A stretch of DNA of 64,000 nt, taken from NCBI RefSeq assembly GCF_021117295.1, contig NZ_CP088247.1:2433001-2497000 (forward strand), read 5' to 3'. Numbering within the stretch: the first letter of the stretch is position 1; each line of letters begins with the position of its first letter. A program made the position numbers and the translations under genes. Of this stretch, positions 37,014 to 46,461 are shown piece after piece. The notes beneath the pieces are model-generated. The model was not told the origin of the DNA. It did not search any database and saw only the letters and a program-made list of their open reading frames with translations. The stretch is from Methylorubrum sp. B1-46. Its GTDB lineage: Bacteria; Pseudomonadota; Alphaproteobacteria; Rhizobiales; Beijerinckiaceae.

Positions 37014-37420
37014 GGATGAGCTCCGACAGGACGACTGGGCCCGAATTGGTCGGTCGAGCGGCACGATCCTGCCGGCAAACACTTACCGGATCACAAATTG
37101 CTCATCGAACTTCCTGCTACCGTTCGGATTAAAAACAGATCCGATCCCCGTGATGATGATAAACTATCAAATGCTAGGACTGAAATACCATCACTGCGTG
37201 TAAACGTTTCTAGAAAGTCGCGATCGGGTATCGGTCTGTCGAGAAATTTTGATCGACGGCCGGGAGGACAGGGCCGGAGGCGATGCGAAGCGCCTCGCCC
37301 GCACTCAGCCGCGGTTCCGTTCGAAGCGTCGTGCGGGATACCCGATCCGGTCCGATGCGGCGCAGCCTCGCCTCGCATCGTCCTCTTCGATCGCCGGTGA
37401 CCGTCTTTCAGGACGGTCGG
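37014..37420. other. Intergenic stretch, 407 bp, AT-rich in the middle
   Basis: No supported gene. About 37075-37225 is clearly AT-richer than its surroundings (for example GGATTAAAAACAG and GATGATGATAAACTATC). It probably carries the promoter region of the minus-strand receptor gene. I do not see a clear sigma-factor motif or hairpin. Confidence 0.5.
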
Positions 37421-38620
37421 CTACGGGACCGCGCTCGATAATTTGGCGACGCTGCCAGGGCGGCGCAGGATCGCGCTGACCGGCACGAGCCGGATGCCCC
37501 GCGCCTCAAGATCGCGGGACCAGCGTGACAGGCGGTCGATCGTCAGCGGCGAGGCGCCGGCGGAGGCCAGCACGAGACCCTTCTGCCGGGCGAGCGCCTC
37601 CACGCGGGCGAGTTCTGCGTCGATGGCGTCGGGTCGGGCGACGGCGTCGATCACCACCTCGGCGCGGGCCGCCGGAAGCTTGATCTTGGCCGCGACGCCC
37701 GCGGCCTGCGAGCCGGCGGCCGCCCCGTCATCGACGAAGCCGAGCCCGCGGGCGGACAGATCCTTCAAGACCGGCTCCAGGGCGCCGGGCTCGCTCATCA
37801 GCTTGGCGCCCATGAAGTTCACGGCGCCGATGAAACCGGGAAACCGGCTCATCGCCCAGGCTGTCCGATCGAGGTTCTCGCCCGGTCGGGCCGAGGCCAG
37901 AAGCGTCTGCGGTCCGGGATCGCTGTCGGGATAGTCGAACGGCTCCATCGGCAGTTGGAGCAGGATCTCGTGGCCGGCCTCGCGGGCGCGGGTGGCGGTC
38001 TTCTCCAGGTCGCCGCCGTAGGGCGACAGCGCGAGGCTTACCGCGGCGGGCAACCGGGCGATGGCGCCGAGAGTAGCGTTCTCGCCGATCCCAAGACCGG
38101 AGACGAGGACGGCGATGCGCGGCCCGGTGCCAGGCTCGTCCGGGCGAGCGTAGATGTCGAGGGGGCGGAGCCGACCCTCGCCGAGGCGAGGCAGGGGGCC
38201 GTGGCGCCCGCGTTCGGTCAGGCGCGGATCGGGCGCGGGCGCGAGCTTCACCTGAGAGGTATTCGGAACGCGGATGATCACCGGCGCGTCGGGTGCCGTC
38301 GAGCCGTCGGGGCGGAAGACGGTGACGCCGGAGGCCTGCTCGACCTCGCTCGCGGATTGGGCGGGACTCTTCGGCGCGGGCGGTGCCACGTCGGTCACGC
38401 GGGAGGCCGGGGCTTCGCGGATCTCGATCTGCGCCTGCGCCCGAGGCTCGCCGCCACGGGGATCGCCGGTGAGCGCGATGCCGCCCGCCATCAGGACGAG
38501 CGCCAGGACTCCGGCACCGGCGGTCATGCCTGCGGACGGAGGCAGGGCGAAGCGCGGCCGGGCCGCCTTGTCCGCGACACCGAGGGGCTTCGTCAGGATG
38601 TCGTCGGCCGCGTCGCTCAC
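37421..38620 (-). CDS. Divergent polysaccharide deacetylase (YibQ-like)
   Basis: A 399-aa protein with one membrane anchor (AGAGVLALVLMAGGIAL), a Pro/Ala-rich linker (about 60-150) and a C-terminal divergent polysaccharide deacetylase domain. The domain shows RIAVLVSGLGI, LPAAVSLALSPYG, HEILLQLPMEPFDYPDSDPGP, FIGAVNFMGAKLM and FVDDGA, the family blocks in order. Starts at a GTG (38620). It lies downstream of ctpA and the EnvC-like gene in the same direction, consistent with cell-wall work in the periplasm. Confidence 0.9.
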   Translation of the reverse strand: MSDAADDILTKPLGVADKAARPRFALPPSAGMTAGAGVLALVLMAGGIALTGDPRGGEPRAQAQIEIREAPASRVTDVAPPAPKSPAQSASEVEQASGVTVFRPDGSTAPDAPVIIRVPNTSQVKLAPAPDPRLTERGRHGPLPRLGEGRLRPLDIYARPDEPGTGPRIAVLVSGLGIGENATLGAIARLPAAVSLALSPYGGDLEKTATRAREAGHEILLQLPMEPFDYPDSDPGPQTLLASARPGENLDRTAWAMSRFPGFIGAVNFMGAKLMSEPGALEPVLKDLSARGLGFVDDGAAAGSQAAGVAAKIKLPAARAEVVIDAVARPDAIDAELARVEALARQKGLVLASAGASPLTIDRLSRWSRDLEARGIRLVPVSAILRRPGSVAKLSSAVP

Positions 38621-38771
38621 CCGCCGTCCCGCCTCTTTGGCGTAGGATTGGACGACCGGACCCGGCCTTCAACGAGAAACGGCCCGCAATCCCGGTCTGA
38701 CCGGTATTGCGGGCCGTCATGGTTAATCTTTCGCTAACTCCGCAGCGGATGCCCGCCGCGGGCCGGCACAA

Positions 38772-40094
38772 TCAGTTCTGCGTGGCCGGCTTCGTCACGT
38801 TGGCCGCACCCTTCTGGATGCCGTGCAGGAAGTCGACGGCGGCGATGAGCTGCTTGTCCTTGGCCGGATCCGGCGGGATGTAGGCCGAGGAACCGCCGCG
38901 CTCCTCGGTGTCCTTCTGCTTCAGGTGGCCCTTCAGGCCAGCCTCGCCCTTGGTCTCGTCCTTGCCCTTCAGATCGTCGGGCACTTCCTGCAGCACCTCC
39001 TGATCTGGCTCGATGCCCTTGGCCTGGATCGAGCGGCCGGACGGCGTGTAGTAGCGCGCGGTGGTGAGGCGCAGGGCGCCCTGGCCGCCGAGCGGGATGA
39101 TCGACTGAACCGAGCCCTTGCCGAAGGAGCGCGTGCCCATGATGGTCGCGCGCTTGTGATCCTGCAGGGCGCCGGCCACGATCTCGGAGGCCGAGGCCGC
39201 GCCGCCGTTCACCAGCACGACGATCGGCTTGCCCTTGGCCAGGTCACCGGCCTTGGCGGAGAAGCGCTGCGTCTCGTCCGGGTTGCGGCCGCGGGTCGAG
39301 ACGATCTCGCCGCGGTCGAGGAAGGCGTCGGAGACCATCACCGCCTGATCGAGGAGGCCGCCGGGATTGTTGCGCAGGTCGAGGACGTAGCCCTTGAGCT
39401 TGTCGCCGCCGATCTCGCTCTGGAGCTTGTCGATGGCGGTCTTCAGGCCGTCATAGGTCTGCTCGTTGAACTGGGTCAGGCGGACGTAGCCGACATCGCC
39501 GCTCTCGACCTTCGAGCGCACGGGGCGGATCTTGATCACGTCGCGCGTCAGCGAGACGTCGATCGGATCCTTGGCCTCCTTGCGGGAGATCTTCAGCTTC
39601 ACCGTGGAGTTCACGGGGCCGCGCATCTTGTCGACGGCCTGGTTCAGGGTGAGGCCCTGGACCTGATCCTCGTCGATCTGGGTGATGATGTCGTTGGCGA
39701 GCAGGCCGGCCTTGGAGGCGGGGGTGTCGTCGATCGGCGAGACGACCTTGATCAGGCCGTCCTCCATCGTGACCTCGATGCCGAGGCCACCGAACTCGCC
39801 CTTGGTCGTCGTCTGCATGTCGCGGAAGGCCTTCGCGTCCATGTAGCTGGAATGCGGGTCGAGCGAGGTCAGCATGCCGTTGACGGCCGACTCGATCAGC
39901 TTCGCTTCCTCGGGCTTCTCGACGTAGTCGGTGCGCACCTTCTCGAACACGTCGCCGAACAGGCTCAACTGCCGGTAGGTTTCCGCCGAGGCCGCGATGG
40001 CGCTCGTGCCGGAGAGGAGTTGGGTCTGGGTCGACAGGGCCGAGGCGCCGATGCCGAGGGCCGCGCCGAGCAACACGAGGGACACTTTGCGCAT
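38772..40094 (-). CDS. ctpA: S41 carboxyl-terminal processing protease
   Basis: A 440-aa periplasmic serine protease of family S41. Signal region RKVSLVLLGAALGIGASAL; a PDZ domain (about 85-170, GGLGIEVTMEDGLIKVVSPI) and the catalytic core. The nucleophile serine is in GGAASASEIVAGALQDHKRA and the general-base lysine in GTRSFGKGSVQ. It processes envelope proteins such as murein hydrolases. Its ATG overlaps the TAA stop of the EnvC-like gene (TAATG), indicating translational coupling. The ATG at 40094 (MRKVSLV) is preferred over the longer frame to 40133. Confidence 0.94.
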   Translation of the reverse strand: MRKVSLVLLGAALGIGASALSTQTQLLSGTSAIAASAETYRQLSLFGDVFEKVRTDYVEKPEEAKLIESAVNGMLTSLDPHSSYMDAKAFRDMQTTTKGEFGGLGIEVTMEDGLIKVVSPIDDTPASKAGLLANDIITQIDEDQVQGLTLNQAVDKMRGPVNSTVKLKISRKEAKDPIDVSLTRDVIKIRPVRSKVESGDVGYVRLTQFNEQTYDGLKTAIDKLQSEIGGDKLKGYVLDLRNNPGGLLDQAVMVSDAFLDRGEIVSTRGRNPDETQRFSAKAGDLAKGKPIVVLVNGGAASASEIVAGALQDHKRATIMGTRSFGKGSVQSIIPLGGQGALRLTTARYYTPSGRSIQAKGIEPDQEVLQEVPDDLKGKDETKGEAGLKGHLKQKDTEERGGSSAYIPPDPAKDKQLIAAVDFLHGIQKGAANVTKPATQN

Positions 40095-41491
40095 TATCCG
40101 CGAACCTTCTCGCTGGAACTTCTCGCCCACCACGGCTCCGGATCGATGGAGCCGCCGTCTTTTCTGAACTCGACGTACAGGACGGGATCAATCCGATCAT
40201 CGTCCTTCTGTGACGCAGCCTGCGTCACGTTCGCTGGCGTGCTTGCCGGGGGGCCGCTGCCCTCGCCCATCACGGCCACCGGTTCGCCCGCCAGTACGAA
40301 CTGGCCGACCTCGACGTTGATCTGATCCATCCCCGCGAGCAACAGATAGTAGCCGTCGCCCGCATTGATGATCAAGAGTCGGCCGTAGGAGCGGAAGGGG
40401 CCGGCGAACGACACCCAGCCGTCCGCCGGGGAGGACACGACCGCCTTGGCCCGCGTCCGCAGCGAGATCCCGCGGGTGGTGCCGCCCTGGCCGTCGGGCT
40501 GGTTGAAGCCGCGCACGAGCGTGCCGCTCACCGGCCTGGGCAGATCGCCGCGGGCTTCCGTGAACTTCACTTTCGGCGTCAACCGCGCCGGATCGCGGGC
40601 ACTGGCCGCGGCGAACTTTTCCTGGATCGCCCGCTGCTCCCGCTCGGCGGCGGCGCGCACCGCGTCGGCGGCGCGGCGCGCGCTCGACAGCTCGCTCTCC
40701 ATCCGCTCCACGAGATCCTTGAGGGACTTGGCTTGGGCGCCGAGTTCGGCGCTCTTCTGGCGCTCGGCGGTGAGGCTCGTCTCGACCTCCGCCTGACGGC
40801 TGCGGCGGGCGGCGATCAGCGCGTCGAGGCGCTGGCGCTCGGCGGCCCAGCCCGCGAGATCCTTCTTCAGCGCCTCGCGGTCGGCGGCGATGAGGCCGCG
40901 CACCCGCACCAGCTCGGTGAGGTCGCCGGCCAGCGTATCCGCCTCGCCACGCAGCTCCGGCACCACGGCACCGAGCATCATCGAGGTGCGGATCGCCGCC
41001 AGCACATCCTCGGGGCGCACCAGAACGGCGGGCGGCGGGCGGCGGCCCATGCGCTGGAGCGCGGCCAGAATCTCAGCGATCACTGCCCGGCGCGCCTCCA
41101 GCGACTTGCGGATCGCCGCGTCGCTGTCGGTGAGCGCCCGCAGGCGCTCCTCCAGCCGGTTCATCCGGTCCTCGGTCGCCTGTGCCTGGCGTCCGGCATC
41201 GAGCAGGGCAGCGCTGAGCTTGGTCCGGTCGGAGCCGATCGCGGCGATTTCGGACTCGAGCGCCGCCCGGTTGCCGCTGCTGGCCGCCAGCGCGTCCTCG
41301 ATCTGCTTGAGGTTCTGGGCGCGCCGGTCCCGCTCCTCCTGCGTGCGCCGCATCGCCTCCGGATCGGGTGTCGTCTGCGCGCGCACGGGCAGGGCGAGGC
41401 TGCCAGCGAGGCAGGCGAGCGCCATCAGCAGGGCAGTGGGCTTGGCCGTTCGGGTCGTCGGCCTCGGGTCGGCGGTCACCGGTGATCTCAT
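40094..41491 (-). CDS. EnvC-like murein hydrolase activator (M23 family, degenerate)
   Basis: A 465-aa exported coiled-coil protein with a C-terminal LytM/M23 domain. Signal peptide TALLMALACLAGSLALPVRAQ; coiled coil about 45-300; LytM-like part about 330-460 (VSGTLVRGFNQPDGQGGTTRGISLRT ... SYGRLLIINAGDGYYLLLAG ... LYVEFRKDGGSIDP). The zinc-binding histidines of active LytM enzymes are absent, as in EnvC, so it is likely an activator of amidases rather than a hydrolase. It overlaps rlmH (ATGA) and ctpA (TAATG). Confidence 0.9.
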   Translation of the reverse strand: MRSPVTADPRPTTRTAKPTALLMALACLAGSLALPVRAQTTPDPEAMRRTQEERDRRAQNLKQIEDALAASSGNRAALESEIAAIGSDRTKLSAALLDAGRQAQATEDRMNRLEERLRALTDSDAAIRKSLEARRAVIAEILAALQRMGRRPPPAVLVRPEDVLAAIRTSMMLGAVVPELRGEADTLAGDLTELVRVRGLIAADREALKKDLAGWAAERQRLDALIAARRSRQAEVETSLTAERQKSAELGAQAKSLKDLVERMESELSSARRAADAVRAAAEREQRAIQEKFAAASARDPARLTPKVKFTEARGDLPRPVSGTLVRGFNQPDGQGGTTRGISLRTRAKAVVSSPADGWVSFAGPFRSYGRLLIINAGDGYYLLLAGMDQINVEVGQFVLAGEPVAVMGEGSGPPASTPANVTQAASQKDDDRIDPVLYVEFRKDGGSIDPEPWWARSSSEKVRG

Positions 41492-41985
41492 GCCTCGGGA
41501 TCGCCCCGGTGGTAGGGGTGTCCGGCCAGGATGGTCAGGGCCCGGTAGACCTGCTCGAGGGCGAGCACGCGCACCAGACCGTGCGGCAGTGTCGCCGCTC
41601 CGAAGGCGAGAATATGGTCGGCGCGTGCCCGCACGCTCTCGTGAAGGCCGTCGGCCCCGCCGATGACGAGAACGAGGCTGCTCCGCCCCGCGTCGCGCCA
41701 CGCCCCGATTTTGTCCGCGATCCGCTCGCTCGGCCAGTCGGAGCGGCCGCGCTCGTCGCAGGCGATCACCGCCGCGTCGGCCGGCACGAGGGCGAGGATC
41801 GCGGCCGCTTCCTCGGCGACGCGGTCGGCGGTCCGGCGCGCGCGCGATTCGGGAATCTCGGCAAGCTCGCAGGCCGCGACGCCGAGGCTCCTGCCGAGCG
41901 CGACGGCGCGCTCGCGGTAGCGGGCGGCGAGATCCCGCTCCGGCCCGTTCTTCAGGCGTCCGATGGCGACGACGAGCAGGCGCAA
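41488..41985 (-). CDS. rlmH: 23S rRNA (pseudouridine1915-N3)-methyltransferase
   Basis: A 165-aa SPOUT methyltransferase that modifies the pseudouridine at position 1915 of 23S rRNA. The order of motifs is VVAIGRLKNGPERDLAARY, ACDERGRSDWPSERIADKI, LVIGGADGLHESV and LPHGLVRVLALEQVYRALTILAGHPYH. Its stop overlaps the ATG of the EnvC-like gene. The common upstream partners rsfS and nadD are not present here. Confidence 0.95.
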   Translation of the reverse strand: MRLLVVAIGRLKNGPERDLAARYRERAVALGRSLGVAACELAEIPESRARRTADRVAEEAAAILALVPADAAVIACDERGRSDWPSERIADKIGAWRDAGRSSLVLVIGGADGLHESVRARADHILAFGAATLPHGLVRVLALEQVYRALTILAGHPYHRGDPEA

Positions 41986-42226
41986 GAGGCGTGGACAGTT
42001 TCAAGAGACGCGATGCGTGCGCCCGATAGCACGATCGGACCGGGGAGGAAGCCGGCCGGCTCAAGAAAACGTGGTCGGCAACAGGCGGCGGTCCGGCGGA
42101 TGCGCGGCCCGGCGGGGGTGGCGGTGTCGTGGCGGCGACCTAACTGCCGCCCTCAACCGACGCGCTCTGCCCGGAACCGGCCTTCCGCCGCGCCTCGACC
42201 TTCCCGAACCTCACGACAGGATCACG

Positions 42227-43537
42227 ATGCACTCGCCCGCCCGCGCCGCGCCGACGCGCCTCGACCGCAAGGCCGTGGGCGCTGTCGTGCTCGGCAACGC
42301 TCTCGAATTCTACGACTTCACCATCTACGCCTTCTTCGCCAAATCGATCGGCGCGACCTTCTTCCCCTCGGATAGCCCGACCGACAGCCTGCTCGCCTCG
42401 CTCGCCCTGTTTGGGATCGGCTACGTGATGCGGCCCGTGGGCGGGGTGCTGATCGGCGCGTTCGCCGATCGGGCCGGACGTAAGCCCGCCATGCTGATCA
42501 CCATCGCGCTGATGGCGGTCGGCATGCTGATGCTGGCGGCTTGCCCCGGTACGGCGACCATCGGTGGCTGGGCGCAAGTGATCGTGATCGTCGGGCGGCT
42601 GATTCAGGGGCTGGCGCTCGGCGGCGAGGTCGGCCCCTCCACCGCCTTCCTGATCGAGGCCGCTCCGGCCCGTCACCGCGGCTTCGTCACGAGCTGGCAG
42701 ATCGCCAGCCAGGGCTGCGCCGCGCTGTTCGCCGGCCTGTTCGCAACGGTGCTGACGCTGATCCTCGGCGAGGCGGCCATGGCCGATTGGGGCTGGCGGC
42801 TGATGTTCGGCCTCGGCCTCCTCGTCGTGCCGGTTGGCCTCGTGATCCGCAGTCATCTGCCCGAGACCGCGGGCGAGGGCCACGACCCCGCCGCCGCCGC
42901 CTCGACGAGCGCGGTGCTCGGCCGGCTGCTGCGCCGGCACGGGCGGATGCTCGCCCTCACCTTCCTCGTCATTGCCGCCTCCACCGTGTCGAACGCGGTG
43001 GGCACCAACATGCCGGTCTATGCCGGGGCGACACTCGGCCTCTCGGAGATGGCCGCGAACGCCGTGCCGATCGCGCTGGGGCTCGCCTCGGTGATCTTCC
43101 CGCTGCTGGGCGGCTGGCTCGCCGACCGGTTCGGGCGCAAGCCGGTCATGGTCTGGCCGCGGGCGCTGATCCTCGTGCTCGCCGTGCCGGCCTTCCTGTG
43201 GATGCTGCGGGAGCCCACCGCGTTCAGCGTCTACGCCGTCACCTTCCTGCTCTCGGCCCTGTCCTCGATCAACGCGGCCGCGATCATCGTCGCCATTCCC
43301 GAGGCCTTGCCGCGGGCGGTGCGCAGCGCCGGGCTGTCCGTCGTCTACGCCCTGTCCGTTTCGATCTTCGGCGGCAGCACCAACTACGTCGTGAACTGGC
43401 TGATCGCCGCCACCGGCGACCGGATGGCGCCGGCCTACTACCTCGCCGCCTTCAGCCTCGTCGGCACCGCCGCCGCCCTGTTGCTACCGGAGACGCGGGG
43501 CCGCGACATCCATGTCGATACGGCGACACGCGGATGA
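42227..43537 (+). CDS. MFS metabolite:H+ symporter (MHS family)
   Basis: A 436-aa twelve-helix transporter of the major facilitator superfamily, metabolite:H+ symporter group (relatives carry citrate, shikimate, alpha-ketoglutarate or proline/betaine). The signatures are LGNALEFYDFTIYAFFA, GYVMRPVGGVLIGAFADRAGRKPAML, GRLIQGLALGGEVGPSTAFLIE and the second-half repeat GGWLADRFGRKPVM. The ATG at 42227 has GACAGGA upstream. The substrate cannot be read from the sequence. It stands alone, divergent from rlmH. Confidence 0.9.
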   Translation: MHSPARAAPTRLDRKAVGAVVLGNALEFYDFTIYAFFAKSIGATFFPSDSPTDSLLASLALFGIGYVMRPVGGVLIGAFADRAGRKPAMLITIALMAVGMLMLAACPGTATIGGWAQVIVIVGRLIQGLALGGEVGPSTAFLIEAAPARHRGFVTSWQIASQGCAALFAGLFATVLTLILGEAAMADWGWRLMFGLGLLVVPVGLVIRSHLPETAGEGHDPAAAASTSAVLGRLLRRHGRMLALTFLVIAASTVSNAVGTNMPVYAGATLGLSEMAANAVPIALGLASVIFPLLGGWLADRFGRKPVMVWPRALILVLAVPAFLWMLREPTAFSVYAVTFLLSALSSINAAAIIVAIPEALPRAVRSAGLSVVYALSVSIFGGSTNYVVNWLIAATGDRMAPAYYLAAFSLVGTAAALLLPETRGRDIHVDTATRG

Positions 43538-43835
43538 ACCGTCCCGACCTCCGTCGTTCCGGTCGTCGATCGGGCTGCCGGTTCCGGCGCATAGTCCGGT
43601 GCGGGGCGCATGTCCCAAACGGCACTCAGGCACGACGGTCTCCGCAGGCGTGTGGTTGTGCCAGTGGGCCGGAATGGATGTCGGCTTCGGCTGATCGACG
43701 CTCGGAAGCCTATTCATGAGTTGGATTGCTTCGGTGCAATAAAATCTTAGGAGGTATCGGACCAAGTAAATCCTATTGGTACGGATGCACGCGTAACGTG
43801 TTGGCGACTCGGCGTCCGGTTGTCGGTAGGATTCG
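43538..43835. other. Intergenic stretch, 298 bp
   Basis: No supported gene. The last 130 bp before 43836 are AT-richer (AATAAAATCTTAGG, AGTAAATCCTATTGG) and probably hold the promoter of the GGDEF-EAL gene. No terminator hairpin is evident after the MFS gene. Confidence 0.45.
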
Positions 43836-45788
43836 ATGAAATTCATCCGCGGCCGCAAAGAATTGCTGAGTGGGATCGTATCGGGCTATACAGACCCCGA
43901 GGCCTGCATCCATCAGCTTGTAGAGTTGCGGAAACAGATTCCGTCGCTCTACGCGCTGCTCTCCATCAACGCCTGCGCGCTCGCCTTCACTCATTACCCC
44001 TTCGCGCCGGCTTGGCTGACGATCGGACTGCCCGGTCTGATGATCGCCCTGTGCATGGTGCGCGCCCTCCACTGGTGGCGCCTGCGTCCGCAGGACATCG
44101 CTGGAGCCAGGGCCCTGAAGCGGCTGCGCGGCACGAGCCTCCTCACCATCCTGTTCTCGGCCCTCTTCGTCGGTTGGGCGATGATGCTCAACGGATATGG
44201 CGGCCCGTTCGAACAGGGTCACGTCGCGATCTTCGTCGCGATCACCGTCATTGCCTGCATCTTCTGCCTGACGCATCTCCCGATCGCGGCCCTGCTGGTG
44301 ACGTTCATCGTCATCGGCGTGTTCCTGATCCACTGCTTCACGAGCGGGAACAGCGTCTTCATCGCGATCGCACTGAACACGGCCTTCGTCACCGTGGTGA
44401 TGGTGCGCATCCTCACCAACAACTTCCTGGCCTTCCTGCAACTGGTCGCGTCGAAGGCGGAGGCGCAGCGGTTGAGCGAGGAAAACCAGCGCTTGGCCCA
44501 TACCGATAGCCTGACCGGATTGCCCAACCGGCGATACTTCTTCCAGCGCCTCGATGCCCTGATCGCCGCCTCGGCCGGACCCGATGCCACCTTCGCCCTC
44601 GCGATCTTCGACCTGGACCGCTTCAAGCCGATCAACGACACGTTCGGCCACACCGCCGGAGACCGGGTGCTGGAGGAGACCGGGCGCCGGCTCCAAACCT
44701 TCGCCGGCGGCGGCGTGACGATCGCACGCCTCGGCGGTGACGAGTTCGGCGTGCTGATCCATGCGGCCGCGCGTCCGGACGAGGTGGTGGACCTCTGCAA
44801 TCGGATCTGCGCGGGGCTGCACGCGCCGATCGCGCTGGGTGAGACGCAGGTCGTGCCGGGCTGCTCGGGGGGGCTCGCGCTTTACCCCCAGGCCGGACGC
44901 GCCGCGGACGCGCTGTTCGACCGGGCCGATTACGCGCTCTACCATTCCAAGGAGCGCAAGCGGGGTTCCACGACGCTGTTCTCGCAGGAGCACGAGGACG
45001 CAATCCGCGACGCGCGCGCGGTGGAGACGGCGCTGCAGAGCGCGGATCTCGCCGCCGAGATGGAGATGCACTACCAGCCGATCCTCGACACCGTGACGGA
45101 CCGGATCACCGCGGTCGAGGCGCTGGCACGCTGGACCAGTCCGAAGCTCGGACGCGTGCCGCCCGACCGCTTCATCGCCGTGGCGGAGCGCTGCGGCATG
45201 ATCCATTCGGTGACGCTGCTTCTCTTGCGCAAGGCGCTCGCCGACGCGGCCCGTCTTCCGCCCGAGATCGGCTTGTCCTTCAACCTCTCCTCGCACGACC
45301 TCGCCTCATCCGAGACGGTGATCGCCATTCTCGCCGCCGTACGCCGGAGCGGGCTCGATCCCCGCCGGATCACCCTGGAACTGACGGAAACGGCGCTGAT
45401 GCGCGACTTCGACGGCGCGCAGAAGGCGATCACCCTGCTGCGTGCGCTGGGCATCAAGATCGCGCTCGATGATTTCGGAACGGGCTATTCGAGCCTCAAC
45501 TACGTCCATCGCCTGCCGCTGGACCGGATCAAGATCGACCGCGGCTTCATGGCCGATGTCGAGACCGATCTCGGCCGCAGCGTCGTGAGCACCATCCTCG
45601 ACCTGTGCCAGAACCTCGGGCTGGACGGCATCGCCGAGGGGATCGAGACCACGGAGCAGTTGAACGCCGTGCGCGGCCACGGCTGCCGCTACGTGCAGGG
45701 CTACCTGATCGGCATGCCGCAGCCCATGGCGGACCTGCTCGACGGCCTCCGGACGATGACGCCGCCGGCCGAACCTGTCGTCGTCTGA
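43836..45788 (+). CDS. Membrane GGDEF-EAL protein (c-di-GMP turnover)
   Basis: A 650-aa protein. The N-terminal 200 residues contain about six hydrophobic helices in pairs (ITVIACIFCLTHLPIAALLV and others), probably a MASE-type sensor. A GGDEF domain follows, with intact GGDEF at residues 300-304, and then an EAL domain with EAL at 428-430, DDFGTGYSSLNY and the late EGIETTEQL. Both catalytic signatures look complete, so it could make and break c-di-GMP. There is no RxxD inhibitory site at the usual place before GGDEF. It is a single gene. Confidence 0.93.
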   Translation: MKFIRGRKELLSGIVSGYTDPEACIHQLVELRKQIPSLYALLSINACALAFTHYPFAPAWLTIGLPGLMIALCMVRALHWWRLRPQDIAGARALKRLRGTSLLTILFSALFVGWAMMLNGYGGPFEQGHVAIFVAITVIACIFCLTHLPIAALLVTFIVIGVFLIHCFTSGNSVFIAIALNTAFVTVVMVRILTNNFLAFLQLVASKAEAQRLSEENQRLAHTDSLTGLPNRRYFFQRLDALIAASAGPDATFALAIFDLDRFKPINDTFGHTAGDRVLEETGRRLQTFAGGGVTIARLGGDEFGVLIHAAARPDEVVDLCNRICAGLHAPIALGETQVVPGCSGGLALYPQAGRAADALFDRADYALYHSKERKRGSTTLFSQEHEDAIRDARAVETALQSADLAAEMEMHYQPILDTVTDRITAVEALARWTSPKLGRVPPDRFIAVAERCGMIHSVTLLLLRKALADAARLPPEIGLSFNLSSHDLASSETVIAILAAVRRSGLDPRRITLELTETALMRDFDGAQKAITLLRALGIKIALDDFGTGYSSLNYVHRLPLDRIKIDRGFMADVETDLGRSVVSTILDLCQNLGLDGIAEGIETTEQLNAVRGHGCRYVQGYLIGMPQPMADLLDGLRTMTPPAEPVVV

Positions 45789-45834
45789 GAAACTCTGAGT
45801 ACGGGCTGGGCGCGACGCATCGGCCCCCAGGCTC

Positions 45835-46461
45835 TCACCGCAACCCGTCGGGCCGGTCCCCGGCGGCCCAGGCCAGAGCCTGTTCCAGGCGGTCGTTGCC
45901 CCAGAACAGCTCGCCGTCCCCGGTGAGGAAGCTCGGCGCGCCGTAGATGCCGCGGGAGCGGGCCTCCTCCCCCGCGACCTTCAGGCGGCTCTTGTTGGCC
46001 TCGGAGGCCGCCGCCTTGAGGATCTGGGTGCCGTCGAGCCCGAGCGAATCGAGGATCCGGCCGACCGCCGCCGGCTCGGCGATGGAGGAGCCCTTGGCGA
46101 AGCTCGTCTCGAACACCGCCTTGGAGAACGGCACCAGCCAGTCCTGGTCGGCGCCGTAAGTCGCCACGCGCACCGCGCTCAGGGAGTTCTGCGGAAACGG
46201 GTTCGGGCGCGTCACAGGCGGCAGCCCGAACCGGGCGGCCTCGCGATCGAGGTCGCGCCACATGTTGCGGCCCTTGGCCGGGTAGAGGTTGAACGGCGAG
46301 TTGGTCCAGCCCTGCGCCGCGAAGATCGGCCCGAGCAGGAACGGACGCCAGCGCAGCTCGACATCGGCCGCCTCGGCCAGCGCCTCGATGCGCATGGCCG
46401 AGAGGTAGGAATAGGTCGAAGCGAACTCGTACCAGAATTCCAGGGTCGGTCGCCGCGGCAT
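45835..46461 (-). CDS. DsbA-family 2-hydroxychromene-2-carboxylate isomerase-like protein
   Basis: A 208-aa thioredoxin-fold protein of the HCCA isomerase/kappa-GST group. The active-site region is LEFWYEFASTYSYLSAMR, where the DsbA CxxC is replaced by a Ser as in glutathione-dependent isomerases. Also RWRPFLLGPIF, MWRDLDREAARFGL, GIYGAPSFL and LFWGNDRLEQAL. Members isomerise naphthalene-catabolism intermediates, but many homologues have unrelated unknown substrates. No aromatic-degradation genes are nearby. Confidence 0.88.
   Translation of the reverse strand: MPRRPTLEFWYEFASTYSYLSAMRIEALAEAADVELRWRPFLLGPIFAAQGWTNSPFNLYPAKGRNMWRDLDREAARFGLPPVTRPNPFPQNSLSAVRVATYGADQDWLVPFSKAVFETSFAKGSSIAEPAAVGRILDSLGLDGTQILKAAASEANKSRLKVAGEEARSRGIYGAPSFLTGDGELFWGNDRLEQALAWAAGDRPDGLR

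Noticed and set aside
37098-37400. Open frame of 100 codons in the AT-richer intergenic stretch
   Set aside because: No ribosome-binding site, no domain and a composition unlike neighbouring genes.
38823-40325. A 500-codon open frame on the plus strand
   Set aside because: Antisense to ctpA, whose motifs are complete; the Leu/Asp/Val-rich product is typical of reverse frames of GC-rich genes.
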